Notes: a model not told the origin generated them from the sequence alone. Positions 7,644 to 16,892 are shown, counted from the stretch's first letter. The stretch is DNA of 64,000 nucleotides from Promineifilum sp019695075 (GCA_026129185.1 JAHCIO010000018.1:1-64000); one strand, 5' to 3'. A program made the numbers and translations.

Positions 7644-8663
7644 TTACTGGACTAGCTGTAGCTCACAAGCAGTCTCTAGTGCGAAGTCGCTTTGCGAGAC
7701 CTGAACGAAAAACTGTCCGTTGCTATTATCATTGGCCAGGATGCTATAGAGGTCTCCTGAAACATTGCTGAGTCTAGCCCAGTAGCAGGATTCAAGTATA
7801 TCTGCACCTGCCTCGCCTCGATAGGCGCCCGGGGCTATGTCACGACCAACAATATACATTCCCGGAGCAAGGGTGGTAGGGAACACACCGGTAGATGCTG
7901 GAAGTGAGTCGAGAGCCGCCAGTTGGCACGACGTTTCCAAAGCAACGTCGCTTTCGCGTACCTCAACATAGAATTGCCCAATGCTATTGTTATTGGCAAG
8001 TATTGCATCCAGGTCTCCTGTCAGGCCGCTGAGTCTTGCCCAATAGCATGAGTCAAGTATGCCAGTTCCCGCTTTTCCTCGATAGATGCCCGGTAGAATG
8101 TCTGTACCTACCAGATGAGTGCCAGGCCGGATCAAGCTGGTACTTGGTATAGCAGTGGGAATCGGAGTACTTGTCGGCTCAGGAGTATTCGTAGGCGCAG
8201 GCGTGTTGGTCGGTTCGGACGTACCTGTTGGTTGGGGGGTGTTAGTCGGCGCAGCCGTATTGGTCGGTTGGGGCGTGTTTGTCGGTTGGGGCGTGTTTGT
8301 CGGTCTAACCGTGTTTGTTGGTTCGGACGTGCTGGTCGGTTGGAGAGTATCAGTCGGTTTAGGAGTGCTCGACGGAGAAACCGTTGGCTCTTCAGTGGCC
8401 AGCAAAGACTTATCTATGGTTGAGGCGGCTTCCGTTGGCAAGTCCTCACTAATCCCAGCAGCTTCGCCACGGGACGACTGCTCTTCAGTAGTAGCAACCG
8501 ACGTTTCTTCCCGCGTCGAGGGGATGAGCCAGACAGTGAGTACAGAGACGCCACAGCATAACAACACTATTACACCCAAGACGATAAATGCGATTCTTGT
8601 CTGCACAGACTTCGGCTTTGTTGGCTGTTGTGCTAGCTGCTGGTCCGAAGACTTGTCGTTCAT
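7644..8663 (-). CDS. Membrane-anchored protein with PT-rich linker and a tandemly duplicated C-terminal domain
   Basis: This 339-residue protein has a short cytoplasmic N-terminus, a transmembrane helix at about 23-47 and a stalk of Thr-Pro repeats (PTNTPQPTNTPQPT and variants) at about 95-175. Two copies of a domain of about 70 residues follow (GTHLVGTDILPGIYRG and GMYIVGRDIAPGAYRG, each continuing with SCYWARLS, SNGQF or SIGQF, and ALETxC). Each copy has two Cys that could form a disulphide. The start has AAGGAG upstream. The PT stalk is typical of cell-surface proteins in Chloroflexota. The function of the duplicated domain is unknown to me; it resembles small secreted domains found alone in Actinobacteria. 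Confidence 0.85.
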   Translation of the reverse strand: MNDKSSDQQLAQQPTKPKSVQTRIAFIVLGVIVLLCCGVSVLTVWLIPSTREETSVATTEEQSSRGEAAGISEDLPTEAASTIDKSLLATEEPTVSPSSTPKPTDTLQPTSTSEPTNTVRPTNTPQPTNTPQPTNTAAPTNTPQPTGTSEPTNTPAPTNTPEPTSTPIPTAIPSTSLIRPGTHLVGTDILPGIYRGKAGTGILDSCYWARLSGLTGDLDAILANNNSIGQFYVEVRESDVALETSCQLAALDSLPASTGVFPTTLAPGMYIVGRDIAPGAYRGEAGADILESCYWARLSNVSGDLYSILANDNSNGQFFVQVSQSDFALETACELQLVQ

Positions 8664-8895
8664 TCATTTTCTCCTTGAATTCCAGGATAACAGGTTTGTC
8701 GCCGCATGTATTGAATGGCCCATTGATAGACTTTGTCAGATGCGATTGCCCTGACCATCCATTAAGAATAATACAGCTTCATAGACTTGGTTAACGCCAC
8801 AAACGGAACACTTTTTGAGTATTGCGTTGCACTTATAGACTCTGCTGAGGTTGTATGATGCACTGTTCTCTGCTGCTCACTTTGAGGAATGGTTT

Positions 8896-9681
8896 CTACT
8901 CCTCCGCCGCCGCCAACAACTCCGCTTCGCGGCGCAGGCGGTGGAGGAAGTCCACGGACTTTAGCTCGCGCTCCAGGATGTGGGTCAGGTAGTCGTAGAG
9001 GACGCGCTCGATCTCGTGCAGCACGGCCGGCGGGAGGCGCAACTGGCTGACGGTGGCCCACGGCCGCGTTTGCAAGTAGCGCATCACCTTGACGGCCACG
9101 GCCGAGATGGGCATGGCGCGCGGGTCGGTCGGGCCGCAGGCGGGGCAGAGCAGGCCGCCCAGGTCGGGGCTGAAGAACTGGTCTTGCTCGATGATGGCCT
9201 CGCCGCAGGCGACGCAGTTGAACAGCCGCGGCTGGAAGCCGGTCAGCGACAGCAGCCGCAACTCGTAGAAGCGGGCCAGCAGCAGCGGCTGGTCGGCCGC
9301 GGCCAGCGTCTCCAGCGCCAGCGTCAGCAGTTCGTAGATGTCGCGGTGGGGGTCTTCATCGACGGTGAAGCGGTCGAGCAGTTCCACGGCGTAGTTGGCG
9401 TAGGTCGCCCGCACCAGGCTCTCGCGCAGCGACGCATAGGTCTCCACCGTCTCGGCCTGGGTGACGATGTCGAGGTCGCGCCCCACGGCCAGGAGGAACT
9501 TGCTGCGCATGAACAGCTCGACGTGGCCGGTCTTGCGGCTCTGCGGCTTGCGCGCGCCCTTGGCGATGGCGCGCATCTTGCCGCGGTCGGGGCTGAAGAG
9601 CGTCAGCAGCCGGTCGGCCTCGCCGAAGTCGCTGCGGCGGATGACGACGGCCTCGGTGCGATAGGTGCGGTCGCGTGGCAT
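8896..9681 (-). CDS. recO: DNA repair protein RecO
   Basis: This 261-residue protein starts with the RecO OB fold (YRTEAVVIRRSDFGEADRLLTLFSPDRGK). It contains the zinc-binding motif CVACG with the second pair CPACG, and ends in the usual helical domain. RecO works with RecR and RecF to load RecA on SSB-coated DNA in gapped-DNA repair. Length and motif order are typical. A TAAAAT sits seven bases before the ATG with no Shine-Dalgarno sequence, so it may be leaderless. No recF or recR is nearby. Confidence 0.95.
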   Translation of the reverse strand: MPRDRTYRTEAVVIRRSDFGEADRLLTLFSPDRGKMRAIAKGARKPQSRKTGHVELFMRSKFLLAVGRDLDIVTQAETVETYASLRESLVRATYANYAVELLDRFTVDEDPHRDIYELLTLALETLAAADQPLLLARFYELRLLSLTGFQPRLFNCVACGEAIIEQDQFFSPDLGGLLCPACGPTDPRAMPISAVAVKVMRYLQTRPWATVSQLRLPPAVLHEIERVLYDYLTHILERELKSVDFLHRLRREAELLAAAEE

Positions 9682-9688
9682 GAGGGGG

Positions 9689-9694
9689 ATTTTA
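9689..9694 (-). promoter_or_regulatory. -10 box of a putative leaderless promoter for recO
   Basis: TAAAAT on the minus strand ends seven bases before the recO ATG, and the spacer CCCCCTC has no Shine-Dalgarno sequence. Confidence 0.45.
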
Positions 9695-9814
9695 CCTCAA
9701 AATGGGCTGAGGAACGCGGTTAGGAGCTGATCCTGTCGGCATTGGATATATACTGTATGATCAGACTCATCTGGCTCAATATTGTTCCGGATCGAGCATA
9801 GTGGCGAGGGAGCC

Positions 9815-10366
9815 ATGCGCGTTTTCCTGAGAAAGCCGAAGTGGTTGACCTATCTGCTGCTATTCATCATCCTGATACAGGTTCTACCGCCATTCGCGCG
9901 CTATTACCTGGGTTCAGACGAATGGGTGAAGTACCAGAGCACCTCATATGGTTTTGCCATTCAATACCCCGGCAACTGGACGCCAGAATCGTACCAAGGT
10001 TCATCCCCCGGTCTCGAAGGGGTTGTTGCCATCCTGGCCGACTCGCCGGGTTTCATAGAGGCGAGCCGGCTTCTGACCATCTACCGGCGACCGGCCGACC
10101 AGCCAACCCTTACCGGGGCCGCCGACTGGGGCCGTGCCCTGACCGAGAGCGATGGCGGGTATGACTACTCACCGGTGACGCCGACCGAGATTGGCGCCGG
10201 CAAACTCCCCGCCTGGCAGCAGACGCTCAGGTACGACCAGAACCACAGCGGGCAGATGATCTACCTGACCGATAGCCAGGCCGAATACGTCCTGTCCTTT
10301 TCGTATCGCGATGATCGCGACGACTCGACCGACCTCTTCCTGCGGATGTTGGCAACGTGGGAGTAG
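9815..10366 (+). CDS. Single-pass membrane protein with a PsbP-like extracytoplasmic domain
   Basis: This 183-residue protein has a basic N-terminus, one hydrophobic helix (about 11-28, WLTYLLLFIILIQVLPPF) and an outside domain. That domain opens YGFAIQYPGNWTPES and continues with strands ending YVLSFSYRDD. This is the pattern of PsbP/DUF1795-type lipoprotein domains. The ATG at 9815 was chosen because GCGAGGGAG precedes it and because it places the signal anchor at the N-terminus. The stop TAG is part of a dispersed repeat (GGTGCGCACCTGCG). The specific role is unknown. Confidence 0.75.
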   Translation: MRVFLRKPKWLTYLLLFIILIQVLPPFARYYLGSDEWVKYQSTSYGFAIQYPGNWTPESYQGSSPGLEGVVAILADSPGFIEASRLLTIYRRPADQPTLTGAADWGRALTESDGGYDYSPVTPTEIGAGKLPAWQQTLRYDQNHSGQMIYLTDSQAEYVLSFSYRDDRDDSTDLFLRMLATWE

Positions 10367-10375
10367 GTGCGCACC

Positions 10376-10438
10376 TGCGTATGCGCCTTATGGGTGTGCA
10401 GCTTGTGGAGGGCAGACACACAGGTCTGCCCCTACTTG
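10376..10438. repeat. Two hairpin repeats (family F): GCGCACCTGCGTATGCGC and GGGCAGACACACAGGTCTGCCC
   Basis: Both are short stem-loops of the form stem-ACnnGCAGGT-stem, placed between the PsbP-like gene and the next gene. Relatives lie at 11527-11553 and 34226-34252. Placed directly after a stop codon, they may work as terminators or mRNA-stabilising hairpins. Confidence 0.7.
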
Positions 10439-10491
10439 TGCCGGTTCGCGCGAAGTGGCATACTGATAGCACATTCCACAAGGGGGTTCGC

Positions 10492-11529
10492 ATGGACGAG
10501 ATGGAGTTGGCCACTGCTGAGGATTGTCGTCCGTTGTACGAGTTAATGGCTCGTATTAAACAGCTTGCGCCGTGGGAATACCTGGAAGAGGGCGACATCT
10601 TTGGCGTCATCGATCCCGATACGGGCGAGCCGAACTTCGTCAGCATCATGGGCATGGCGGGCGAGCATTACGCGATAGCCCTCTACCAGGGCGTGCGCGG
10701 TCTGTACAGCTTTCTGCGCGTCGAGGAGGCCGGCCCGGACATCAACATCGAAGCCGTGCTCGACCTGCCCCACATTCAGGCATCGTTTGAAGATCGCGAG
10801 ATGGTGGAAAAGCGCGACCGCGAGCACATGAAGGCGTTAGGGCTTAAGTTCCGCGGCCGCAACGCCTGGCCCATCTTCCGCAGCCACCAGCCCGGCTATG
10901 CGCCCTGGCACATCGAAAAAGCCGAGGCCCGCACCCTGGTCTACGCTCTGGAGCAGTTGCTCGACGTTGTGCCACGTTTGGTGAACACCGACGAAGACTT
11001 GCTGATGCCCGGCGACGATGATGAGTTCCTGGTGCGCGTGTCGGAGCAGACGACCGGCGGCCCGGTCTGGCGCGATGAAACGATGAGGTTCGTCCCGCCG
11101 CCGCCCTATGAAATGACAATTCGCGTGGACACCGAGGCGCTAGACAAGGTCAGGCAGTTGCCCATCGGGCCGCGGGTTGTGGAGATCGACTGCTTCCGCA
11201 CGCTCTCCATTGTTGCCCCACCGGGCGGGCGGCCGTTCTTTCCATATACTCTACTCATGGTCGGCGGAAAAACCGGCATGCCGCTCGGCGTGGAGATGTT
11301 GTCCCCCATCCCGACACCCGAAGCAATGTGGAGCGAGGTGGGCGCGACTGTGTTGCGTATGCTGATCGCCGTCGGCGACCGTCCGCGCGAGTTTCACGTC
11401 CGCCATAACCTGCTGTTTGGCATTCTGTCTATGCTCAGCGAGCAAATGGGCATTAAGGTGAAGCATACGCGCGCGTTGGACAAGCTCGATCTCGTGGCCA
11501 ACAGCCTGATGGCGTTCCTGGACCGGTAG
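10492..11529 (+). CDS. Conserved protein of the DUF6930/DUF7309 type
   Basis: This 345-residue soluble protein contains DIFGVIDPDTGEPNFVSIMG, GLKFRGRNAWPIFRSHQPGY, and APWHIEKAEARTLVYALEQL followed by a variable C-terminal half. The set resembles proteins carrying the DUF7309 and DUF6930 domains, often found near SEC-C or plasmid ORF-3-like proteins; this match is from memory. The function is not known. The ATG at 10492 has AGGGGG before it, and the region upstream is a repeat rather than coding. No signal peptide or membrane helix is visible. Confidence 0.75.
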   Translation: MDEMELATAEDCRPLYELMARIKQLAPWEYLEEGDIFGVIDPDTGEPNFVSIMGMAGEHYAIALYQGVRGLYSFLRVEEAGPDINIEAVLDLPHIQASFEDREMVEKRDREHMKALGLKFRGRNAWPIFRSHQPGYAPWHIEKAEARTLVYALEQLLDVVPRLVNTDEDLLMPGDDDEFLVRVSEQTTGGPVWRDETMRFVPPPPYEMTIRVDTEALDKVRQLPIGPRVVEIDCFRTLSIVAPPGGRPFFPYTLLMVGGKTGMPLGVEMLSPIPTPEAMWSEVGATVLRMLIAVGDRPREFHVRHNLLFGILSMLSEQMGIKVKHTRALDKLDLVANSLMAFLDR

Positions 11530-11553
11530 GGGCGCACCTGCGTGTGCGCCCTC
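11527..11553. repeat. Family F hairpin overlapping a stop codon
   Basis: GGCGCACCTGCGTGTGCGCC forms a seven-base-pair stem. The preceding TAG is the stop codon of the upstream gene and belongs to the repeat consensus, since the same TAG precedes the copy at 10376. Confidence 0.7.
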
Positions 11554-11564
11554 GGCCGTCGCCG

Positions 11565-13691
11565 CTACCTCCCCGGCACCGCCACCGACAACCACTCCGT
11601 ATTGACAAACCCCGCCACCGGGTCCGTGCGATACATGGCCACGCGCACGGCCACCGGGGCGCGGCCGGCCGGCACGGGCAGCAGGTAGCTATCGCGGACG
11701 ATCTCGCCCGGCCGCCAGCGCGTCGTCGGATACCAGCCATCGACCGGGTGGGCGTGGTCGGCCTGGGTCAGGATGTCGGCCGGGCCGGCCGGCGGATCGA
11801 CGGCCACCAGGTGGACGGCGGTGCTGTAGTCGGCGGCGATGGCCGCCGTCGCCTGCCAGTAGACCGTCAGCAGCAGCGCCGCGTCACCCGCCGCCTCGTC
11901 GCCGCCGGCCCACTCCAACTGGTAGCCGCGGATGACCGCGCCATTCTCCAGATCGAAGTCAACCGGGATGATGCTCGAACTGGTCAGCAGCGCCGCCTCC
12001 CCGACGATGGGCGCGGGGCTTAGCTCGATAACGCCCGGCGCGGCCGAGGCCAGGTAGAGCGGCCCCAGGCGCTCCTCGAAGTACGACAGCGGGAAGATGC
12101 GCAGCGTGCCATCGGGAACCACCAGCCGGTCGCCGCGGGCGATGATGTCCTGCGGGCGGGCGTTGTGATCCACCAGCGTCAGCCCATCCAGCCGGCCGCC
12201 GAAGCGCTGCTCATAGGTCAGCGTCCAGTAGTCGGTGCCCCAGGGGACGAGGACGGTTGTGCCCCGCGTCGGGTCGGGCGCGACGCGATCGACAGCCTCC
12301 ACGACGGCCTGCGAGGCGTCGTCGCGGGTGACGGAGAGGATGAACGGCCGCGTCTGCCACGCCCAATAACCCAGCGCCACGGCCAGCGCCAGCGGCACGG
12401 CGACGGCCAGCCCGCGCCGCACCCTGCCATTCTCCCCGGCTCCCCAGCGGCTCGCCAACCCGCGCCAGACAAAATCCAGAACGAGCGCCAACCCCACCCC
12501 GGCCAGCAACACCACCGGCAGCTTGGCCGCCAGTTGCCCGTCCGTCACCCGGTTGCGCCAGATGAGGACGGTGACGAGGAAGTTAGGCAGCCAGGCAAGA
12601 GTGAGAGCGAGGCCGATGGCGAAGCGACGGCCGACGGCAGGGCGACCGCCGACCGCCGACCGCTGACCGCCGCCGGCAGCCTCCGACGGCAGTCGTTCTG
12701 GCTGCGGTTGTTCTGGCTGCGGTCGGCCGTCGGTCGTCGGCAGTCGTTCTGGCTGCGGTCGGCCGTCGGTCGTCGGCGGCCGTTCTGGCTGCGGTCGGCC
12801 GTCGGTCGTCGGCGGTCGGTTGAACCACAACCCGGCCAGCCCCACGACCAGCAGCGGCAGCCACAGATCGTCGTTGAGAATCGCCAGCGTCGTGCGCACG
12901 CGGGCCAGCCAGTCGGTGCTGAGGTCAAAGACACGGTCGGCGCGGTTGTCGAAGAACAGCGTCCAGAAGCCGTCCCACGTGCCCGGCGCGCCGAAGACCC
13001 AATCGGCCCCCATGCGCACGCGCAGGGGCAGGTAGAGGTAGGTCAGCGGGGCCAGCAGGGCGATGACGACCACCAGCAGCAGCGTCCGCCAGCCCATGCG
13101 GAACACGTCCAGCAGGTGGGGCCAGACGAGCAGCAGCACCGCCGGGGCGATGAGGACGAGCGAGCGCTGGTGGACGACGCCCTGGCTGAAGATGAACGTC
13201 AGCCACAGCAGGTCGGCGCGCGCGCCGGAGCGGCCGAAGCGCAGGGCGAAGAGCAGCGTCGCCAGCGTCAGGGCCATCGTCGCCGTGTGCAACTCGCCGA
13301 TGGAGGCGTCCATCCACACCGAAGTGGCCACGGCCGCGGCCAGCGCCCCCAGCGCCGCGAACGGCCCGGTCGCGCCCAACTCCATCGCCAGCACGACCAG
13401 CAGGGCCACCGTCGCCAGCCCCCAGACGAGCGAATAGAGCGACACCGCCGCCGCCGGCGAGACGCCAACCAGGCGCACAACGCTGACGAACAGCGAGCCG
13501 AGGGCCGTCCACTGCGGGTAGCCGCTGTGGTGGATGGTGCCCCAGCGCGGCAGGGCGTTCTGGTGCTCGCCCACGTCGGTGACGTAGGGGTGGCCGCCGC
13601 CGTTGATGATCGTCTGAACGGTGGAGAGGTAGAGCAGCGCGGCGATGATGACGGCGAGACTGACCCAGAGGGCGCGGCGGGAGGTGGACAT
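11565..13691 (-). CDS. DUF2723-family polytopic membrane protein (putative glycosyltransferase)
   Basis: This 708-residue protein has about ten hydrophobic helices in residues 8-460. It carries the DUF2723 signature near the N-terminus (YVTDVGEHQNALPRWGTIHHSGYP, then PAAAVSLYSLVWGLATVALL) and an acidic GELH. The family shares its fold with PMT/PglB-type lipid-linked sugar transferases, so transfer of sugar outside the membrane is plausible but not shown. Residues about 290-355 are a repeat-encoded insert made of tandem PPTTDGRPQPER units in a loop between helices. The C-terminal 200 residues are a soluble outside domain. It is flanked by repeats and appears to be a single-gene unit. Confidence 0.85.
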   Translation of the reverse strand: MSTSRRALWVSLAVIIAALLYLSTVQTIINGGGHPYVTDVGEHQNALPRWGTIHHSGYPQWTALGSLFVSVVRLVGVSPAAAVSLYSLVWGLATVALLVVLAMELGATGPFAALGALAAAVATSVWMDASIGELHTATMALTLATLLFALRFGRSGARADLLWLTFIFSQGVVHQRSLVLIAPAVLLLVWPHLLDVFRMGWRTLLLVVVIALLAPLTYLYLPLRVRMGADWVFGAPGTWDGFWTLFFDNRADRVFDLSTDWLARVRTTLAILNDDLWLPLLVVGLAGLWFNRPPTTDGRPQPERPPTTDGRPQPERLPTTDGRPQPEQPQPERLPSEAAGGGQRSAVGGRPAVGRRFAIGLALTLAWLPNFLVTVLIWRNRVTDGQLAAKLPVVLLAGVGLALVLDFVWRGLASRWGAGENGRVRRGLAVAVPLALAVALGYWAWQTRPFILSVTRDDASQAVVEAVDRVAPDPTRGTTVLVPWGTDYWTLTYEQRFGGRLDGLTLVDHNARPQDIIARGDRLVVPDGTLRIFPLSYFEERLGPLYLASAAPGVIELSPAPIVGEAALLTSSSIIPVDFDLENGAVIRGYQLEWAGGDEAAGDAALLLTVYWQATAAIAADYSTAVHLVAVDPPAGPADILTQADHAHPVDGWYPTTRWRPGEIVRDSYLLPVPAGRAPVAVRVAMYRTDPVAGFVNTEWLSVAVPGR
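12628..12820. repeat. 36-bp tandem repeat in frame inside the DUF2723 gene
   Basis: About three and a half units of the form CGGCCGTTCTGGCTGCGGTC plus GGCCGTCGGTCGTCGG encode PPTTDGRPQPER. They are followed by a family C segment (GACCGCCGACCGCTGACC). The block keeps the frame open and sits in a loop between two membrane helices. Confidence 0.8.
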
Positions 13692-13846
13692 AGGGCAGTA
13701 AGCAGTAAGCAGTATTCAGTGGGTCAGTTGCGTGGCCGCGGGTCGTTGAAGACGGTCATGGGGTGGAGTGTAGCCCGGCTGCCCCATCGGCGGCAAACAA
13801 CGGCCAATGAGGGTACAATTCCATGCTGGGCGAAGGTCTCCTGGCT

Positions 13847-15106
13847 ATGTTCAAATCCCATTCCATTCTCGTTGCGCTGTTCGTCCTCCTGCTGATGGGT
13901 TGCGGTTCAGGCCAGTCTGACGGCACGCCAGACTTTCAGCGCATGATCCGGTATGGTTATCAGACCTCCCGGTGTCATGGTTATACCGACTCGAGCCTCT
14001 TCTATCACGTCCGCGGTTACTCTATCCCTCTCTTTCCAGGCGATGCGGATATGGAGGCTGCTTGGCATGAGAATAGCCAGGCGATCATTCTCAGGGACAG
14101 ACGGGCCAACTTACACCGTATCAGTTTAAGCGAGCCGGTTCAAATCGTTGACTTCGACGCGGGCGTTACCGGTGGTTCCGGCCTGTCCTTATCCAAAAGG
14201 TATCCTCTGGCCGCGTTCTGGGTCTACCTGGGACAGGCTGGAACCTGGATCCATATCCAGGATTTCAGCGATTCGGGTAGCGCGATCACCCTTAAGGAGT
14301 TGCCCCAATTGGGCCAGCCGGCGCTGCACCCCGGCGAGCGGGTTGTAGCCGGTCTCATTTACTCGGAAACTCCGGATGGATCCCGCACATCGAACGTCGT
14401 CGGCGTGTTCGAACTGCTCGACGACGGCGCCAAGCCACGGGCCACATTTGAACTGGAACCCAACGAAATCCTGAAGGTCTTCGGCTGGTCGGCTGGCGGC
14501 GAGGTCATTGCCGTGGCGCAGACGGAGAAAAGGGGTGTCATACCCTTCTACATATTTACCGAGAGCGGGCAGATCAAGCGTTCGCAACTTGGAATGGGTT
14601 GCGCCCTTTCTACCGACTGGTCTCCCTTGGAAACGAGACTCCTCTACTCTGCAACAAACGACACGGATGTGGACGACGCCGGCAGGGATTGGGACCTGTA
14701 CATGGAGACAATGGGCCCGCGGCCGGAGGATGCGTTCTCGCTCCAGCAACTAACCGATACGTCAACCGCGGACGAAATCGCAGCCGTCTGGTCGGGCGAC
14801 GGCCGGTCTATCGCCTATGCCCGGGCATCAGCCGACGAGACGGAGGCGTTATGGCAAGACCTCTTCGCCATCTACATGGACGATCCCACCTATACGCCCC
14901 AACGGTTGACGGCCACGGCTGATGAATACGAAACCAACCCGATGTGGTTGTCCGACAACGAGATCGCCTATCTGAGTTGGGCTTCTAACGAGAACACCTG
15001 GTATCTAAAGCGACTGGTGATCAACGAGCTGGGGGCAACACCGACAACGGTTCTCAAGCTGCCTGAGTCTTGGTATCAGGCTTATGTCCCGACGACAGAG
15101 CAGTGA
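13847..15106 (+). CDS. Secreted lipoprotein with a TolB/WD40-like beta-propeller
   Basis: This protein has about 419 residues, starts MFKSHSILVALFVLLLMGCGS and has a lipobox ending at Cys19. The rest consists of repeated strands with tails such as WSGDGRSIAYARAS and WLSDNEIAYLSWASN, the pattern of TolB-type propellers. An alternative ATG at 13823 would add eight residues. I prefer 13847 because a TACAAT lies at 13814-13819 and GAAGG at 13832, which leaves a short leader. It is probably a lipid-anchored surface protein whose ligand is unknown. It is convergent with the histidine kinase downstream. Confidence 0.8.
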   Translation: MFKSHSILVALFVLLLMGCGSGQSDGTPDFQRMIRYGYQTSRCHGYTDSSLFYHVRGYSIPLFPGDADMEAAWHENSQAIILRDRRANLHRISLSEPVQIVDFDAGVTGGSGLSLSKRYPLAAFWVYLGQAGTWIHIQDFSDSGSAITLKELPQLGQPALHPGERVVAGLIYSETPDGSRTSNVVGVFELLDDGAKPRATFELEPNEILKVFGWSAGGEVIAVAQTEKRGVIPFYIFTESGQIKRSQLGMGCALSTDWSPLETRLLYSATNDTDVDDAGRDWDLYMETMGPRPEDAFSLQQLTDTSTADEIAAVWSGDGRSIAYARASADETEALWQDLFAIYMDDPTYTPQRLTATADEYETNPMWLSDNEIAYLSWASNENTWYLKRLVINELGATPTTVLKLPESWYQAYVPTTEQ

Positions 15107-15114
15107 AGGCGGCA

Positions 15115-16203
15115 CTACGTGATGGGCAAGATGACCGTGAACGTACTGCCCCGCCCCACCCCCGCGCTGGCCACGGCCACGCTGCCGCCGTGGGCCTCGA
15201 CGATGGCCTTGACGATGGCCAGCCCCAGGCCCGCGCCGCCGTGCTGCCGGTCGCGCGCGCCGTCGGTGCGAAAGAAACGGTCGAACACCTGCGGCAGATG
15301 CTCCGGGGCGATGCCCTGGCCGCTATCACGGACGATGACCTCGGCCGTGTCGCCGGCGCGGCCGACGCTGACCAGCACATTGCCGCCGCGGGGCGTGTGG
15401 CGCAGGGCGTTGGCGAGCAGGTTTTGCAGCGTCTGACGGATGCGGGCGGCGTCAACCTCGACTGTTGGCGGCACACCCAGCAACTCGACGCGCAGAGCGA
15501 TGCCCTCGGCCGCGGCCAACGCCTGGAAGTCGGCCGCCGTGTCCTTCACCAGTTGCCCCAGGTTCACCGGCCGGCGATCCAGGGGCAACTGGCGCGCCTC
15601 GGCCAACGCCAACTCGTGCAGGTCATTCACCAGCCGCGTCAACTGGTCGGTCTGATCCAGCAGGCGCGACACCTCGGCCTGATTGAGCGGGTAGACGCCG
15701 TCGAAGATAGCCTGCAAGTTGCCGCGCAGGACGTGCAGCGGGTTGCGCAGTTCGTGGGCCACGTCGGCCAGCAGTTGCTGCCGCAGCCCTTCGGCCTGCT
15801 CCAGTTCGCTGGCCATGTGGTTGAACGAGCGGGCGACGGCGCGCGTCTCGGTGCTGCCGCGCACCGGCACGCGCGTGGCCAGCTCGCGCCGGGCGATGGC
15901 CGCCGCACCGGTGGCCAGGTCGTTGAGCGGGGCCAGCAACAGGCGGCTGAGGATGATGCCGGCCAGGATGGCCACGGTCACGACGATCAGCAACGCCCGG
16001 CTGATGAAAATGCCGATTGTCTCCTGGATGCGCCGTTGCAGCTCGGCCTGCAAATCGGGCGGCAGCGACTCCAGCAACGCCCGCAATTGCGTGGCCAGAT
16101 CGTCGGACGGCCGGAAACGAAAGCCGATGAACATCGGCAGAAAGACGACCAGCAGCATGATGCCGCTGATGATCAGGGCGAAGCGCACCCACAGCCGGTT
16201 CAT
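15115..16203 (-). CDS. Sensor histidine kinase (HAMP-HisKA-HATPase)
   Basis: This 362-residue kinase has two membrane helices (about 7-27 and 68-90) around a small outside loop of about 40 residues. A HAMP linker (about 91-143) is followed by a HisKA box with His150 (LLADVAHELRNPLHVLRGN) and a C-terminal ATPase domain (GGAGLGLAIVKAIVEAHGG). The sensor loop is short, so it may sense the membrane or a partner protein rather than bind a ligand. Its ATG overlaps the stop of the response regulator by four bases, so the pair is co-translated. The pair lies just downstream of a MacAB-like transporter operon on the same strand, the arrangement of envelope-stress or drug-responsive systems. Confidence 0.93.
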   Translation of the reverse strand: MNRLWVRFALIISGIMLLVVFLPMFIGFRFRPSDDLATQLRALLESLPPDLQAELQRRIQETIGIFISRALLIVVTVAILAGIILSRLLLAPLNDLATGAAAIARRELATRVPVRGSTETRAVARSFNHMASELEQAEGLRQQLLADVAHELRNPLHVLRGNLQAIFDGVYPLNQAEVSRLLDQTDQLTRLVNDLHELALAEARQLPLDRRPVNLGQLVKDTAADFQALAAAEGIALRVELLGVPPTVEVDAARIRQTLQNLLANALRHTPRGGNVLVSVGRAGDTAEVIVRDSGQGIAPEHLPQVFDRFFRTDGARDRQHGGAGLGLAIVKAIVEAHGGSVAVASAGVGRGSTFTVILPIT

Positions 16204-16892
16204 GACGTTGCCTCTTCAGCCAGGCGGTAGCCGACGCCGTAGACCGTCTGCACGTAGATCGGGTTGGCGGGGTCGGGTTCGATCTTCTGGCGCAGGTTGC
16301 GGATGTGGCTGTCGAGGGTGCGCTCGACGCCCTCGAAGTCGATGCCCAGGGCCAGGCGGGCCAACTCGCTGCGGGTCAGGACGTAGCCGGCCTGCTGCAT
16401 GAGCACCTGCAAGAGGTTGAATTCGGTCGGCGTCAACTCCACCGGGCGGCCGTCCACGCGCACCTCGCGCCGCCGCGCGTCCATCTCCAGCCGGCCGGCG
16501 CGCAACGTCGCCGGCGGGGCCACGTCCGGTTGGCGCAGGCGGGCGCGCACGCGGGCCACGACCTCGCGCGGGTTATAGGGCTTGGTCACGTAGTCGTCGG
16601 CCCCCAGTTCCAGGCCGATGATCTTATCCGTATCGTCCACCCGGGCGGTCAGCATGATGATCGGCGTGTGGGCCAGGGCCGGGTCGCCGCGCACCAGCCG
16701 GGTGATCTCCCAGCCGTCTTTGCCGGGCAGCATCAGGTCGAGCAGCAGCAAGTCGGGCCGGTCGCGGCGGATGACGTGGACGGCCGTGTCGCCATCGTAG
16801 GCCACCAGCACCTCGAAGCCGGCTTGCTCCAGATAGGCCCGAATCAGGCGGACGACTTCGCGGTCGTCGTCCACGACGAGAATACGGCGCAT
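16200..16892 (-). CDS. OmpR/PhoB-family response regulator
   Basis: This 230-residue protein has a receiver domain (acidic pair at 8-10, phospho-acceptor Asp52 in LLLLDLMLPGKDGWE, Lys in DDYVTKPYNPREV) and a winged-helix effector domain (ELTPTEFNLLQVLMQ, ERTLDSHIRNLRQKI, TVYGVGYRLA). It is paired with the downstream kinase. The promoter is probably in the 16893-17008 gap, which is largely filled by an inverted repeat. Confidence 0.95.
   Translation of the reverse strand: MRRILVVDDDREVVRLIRAYLEQAGFEVLVAYDGDTAVHVIRRDRPDLLLLDLMLPGKDGWEITRLVRGDPALAHTPIIMLTARVDDTDKIIGLELGADDYVTKPYNPREVVARVRARLRQPDVAPPATLRAGRLEMDARRREVRVDGRPVELTPTEFNLLQVLMQQAGYVLTRSELARLALGIDFEGVERTLDSHIRNLRQKIEPDPANPIYVQTVYGVGYRLAEEATS

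Noticed and set aside
10357..10491. N-terminal extension of the DUF6930/DUF7309-type protein
   Set aside because: These codons fall in hairpin repeats, whereas the ATG at 10492 has AGGGGG upstream and begins the conserved region.
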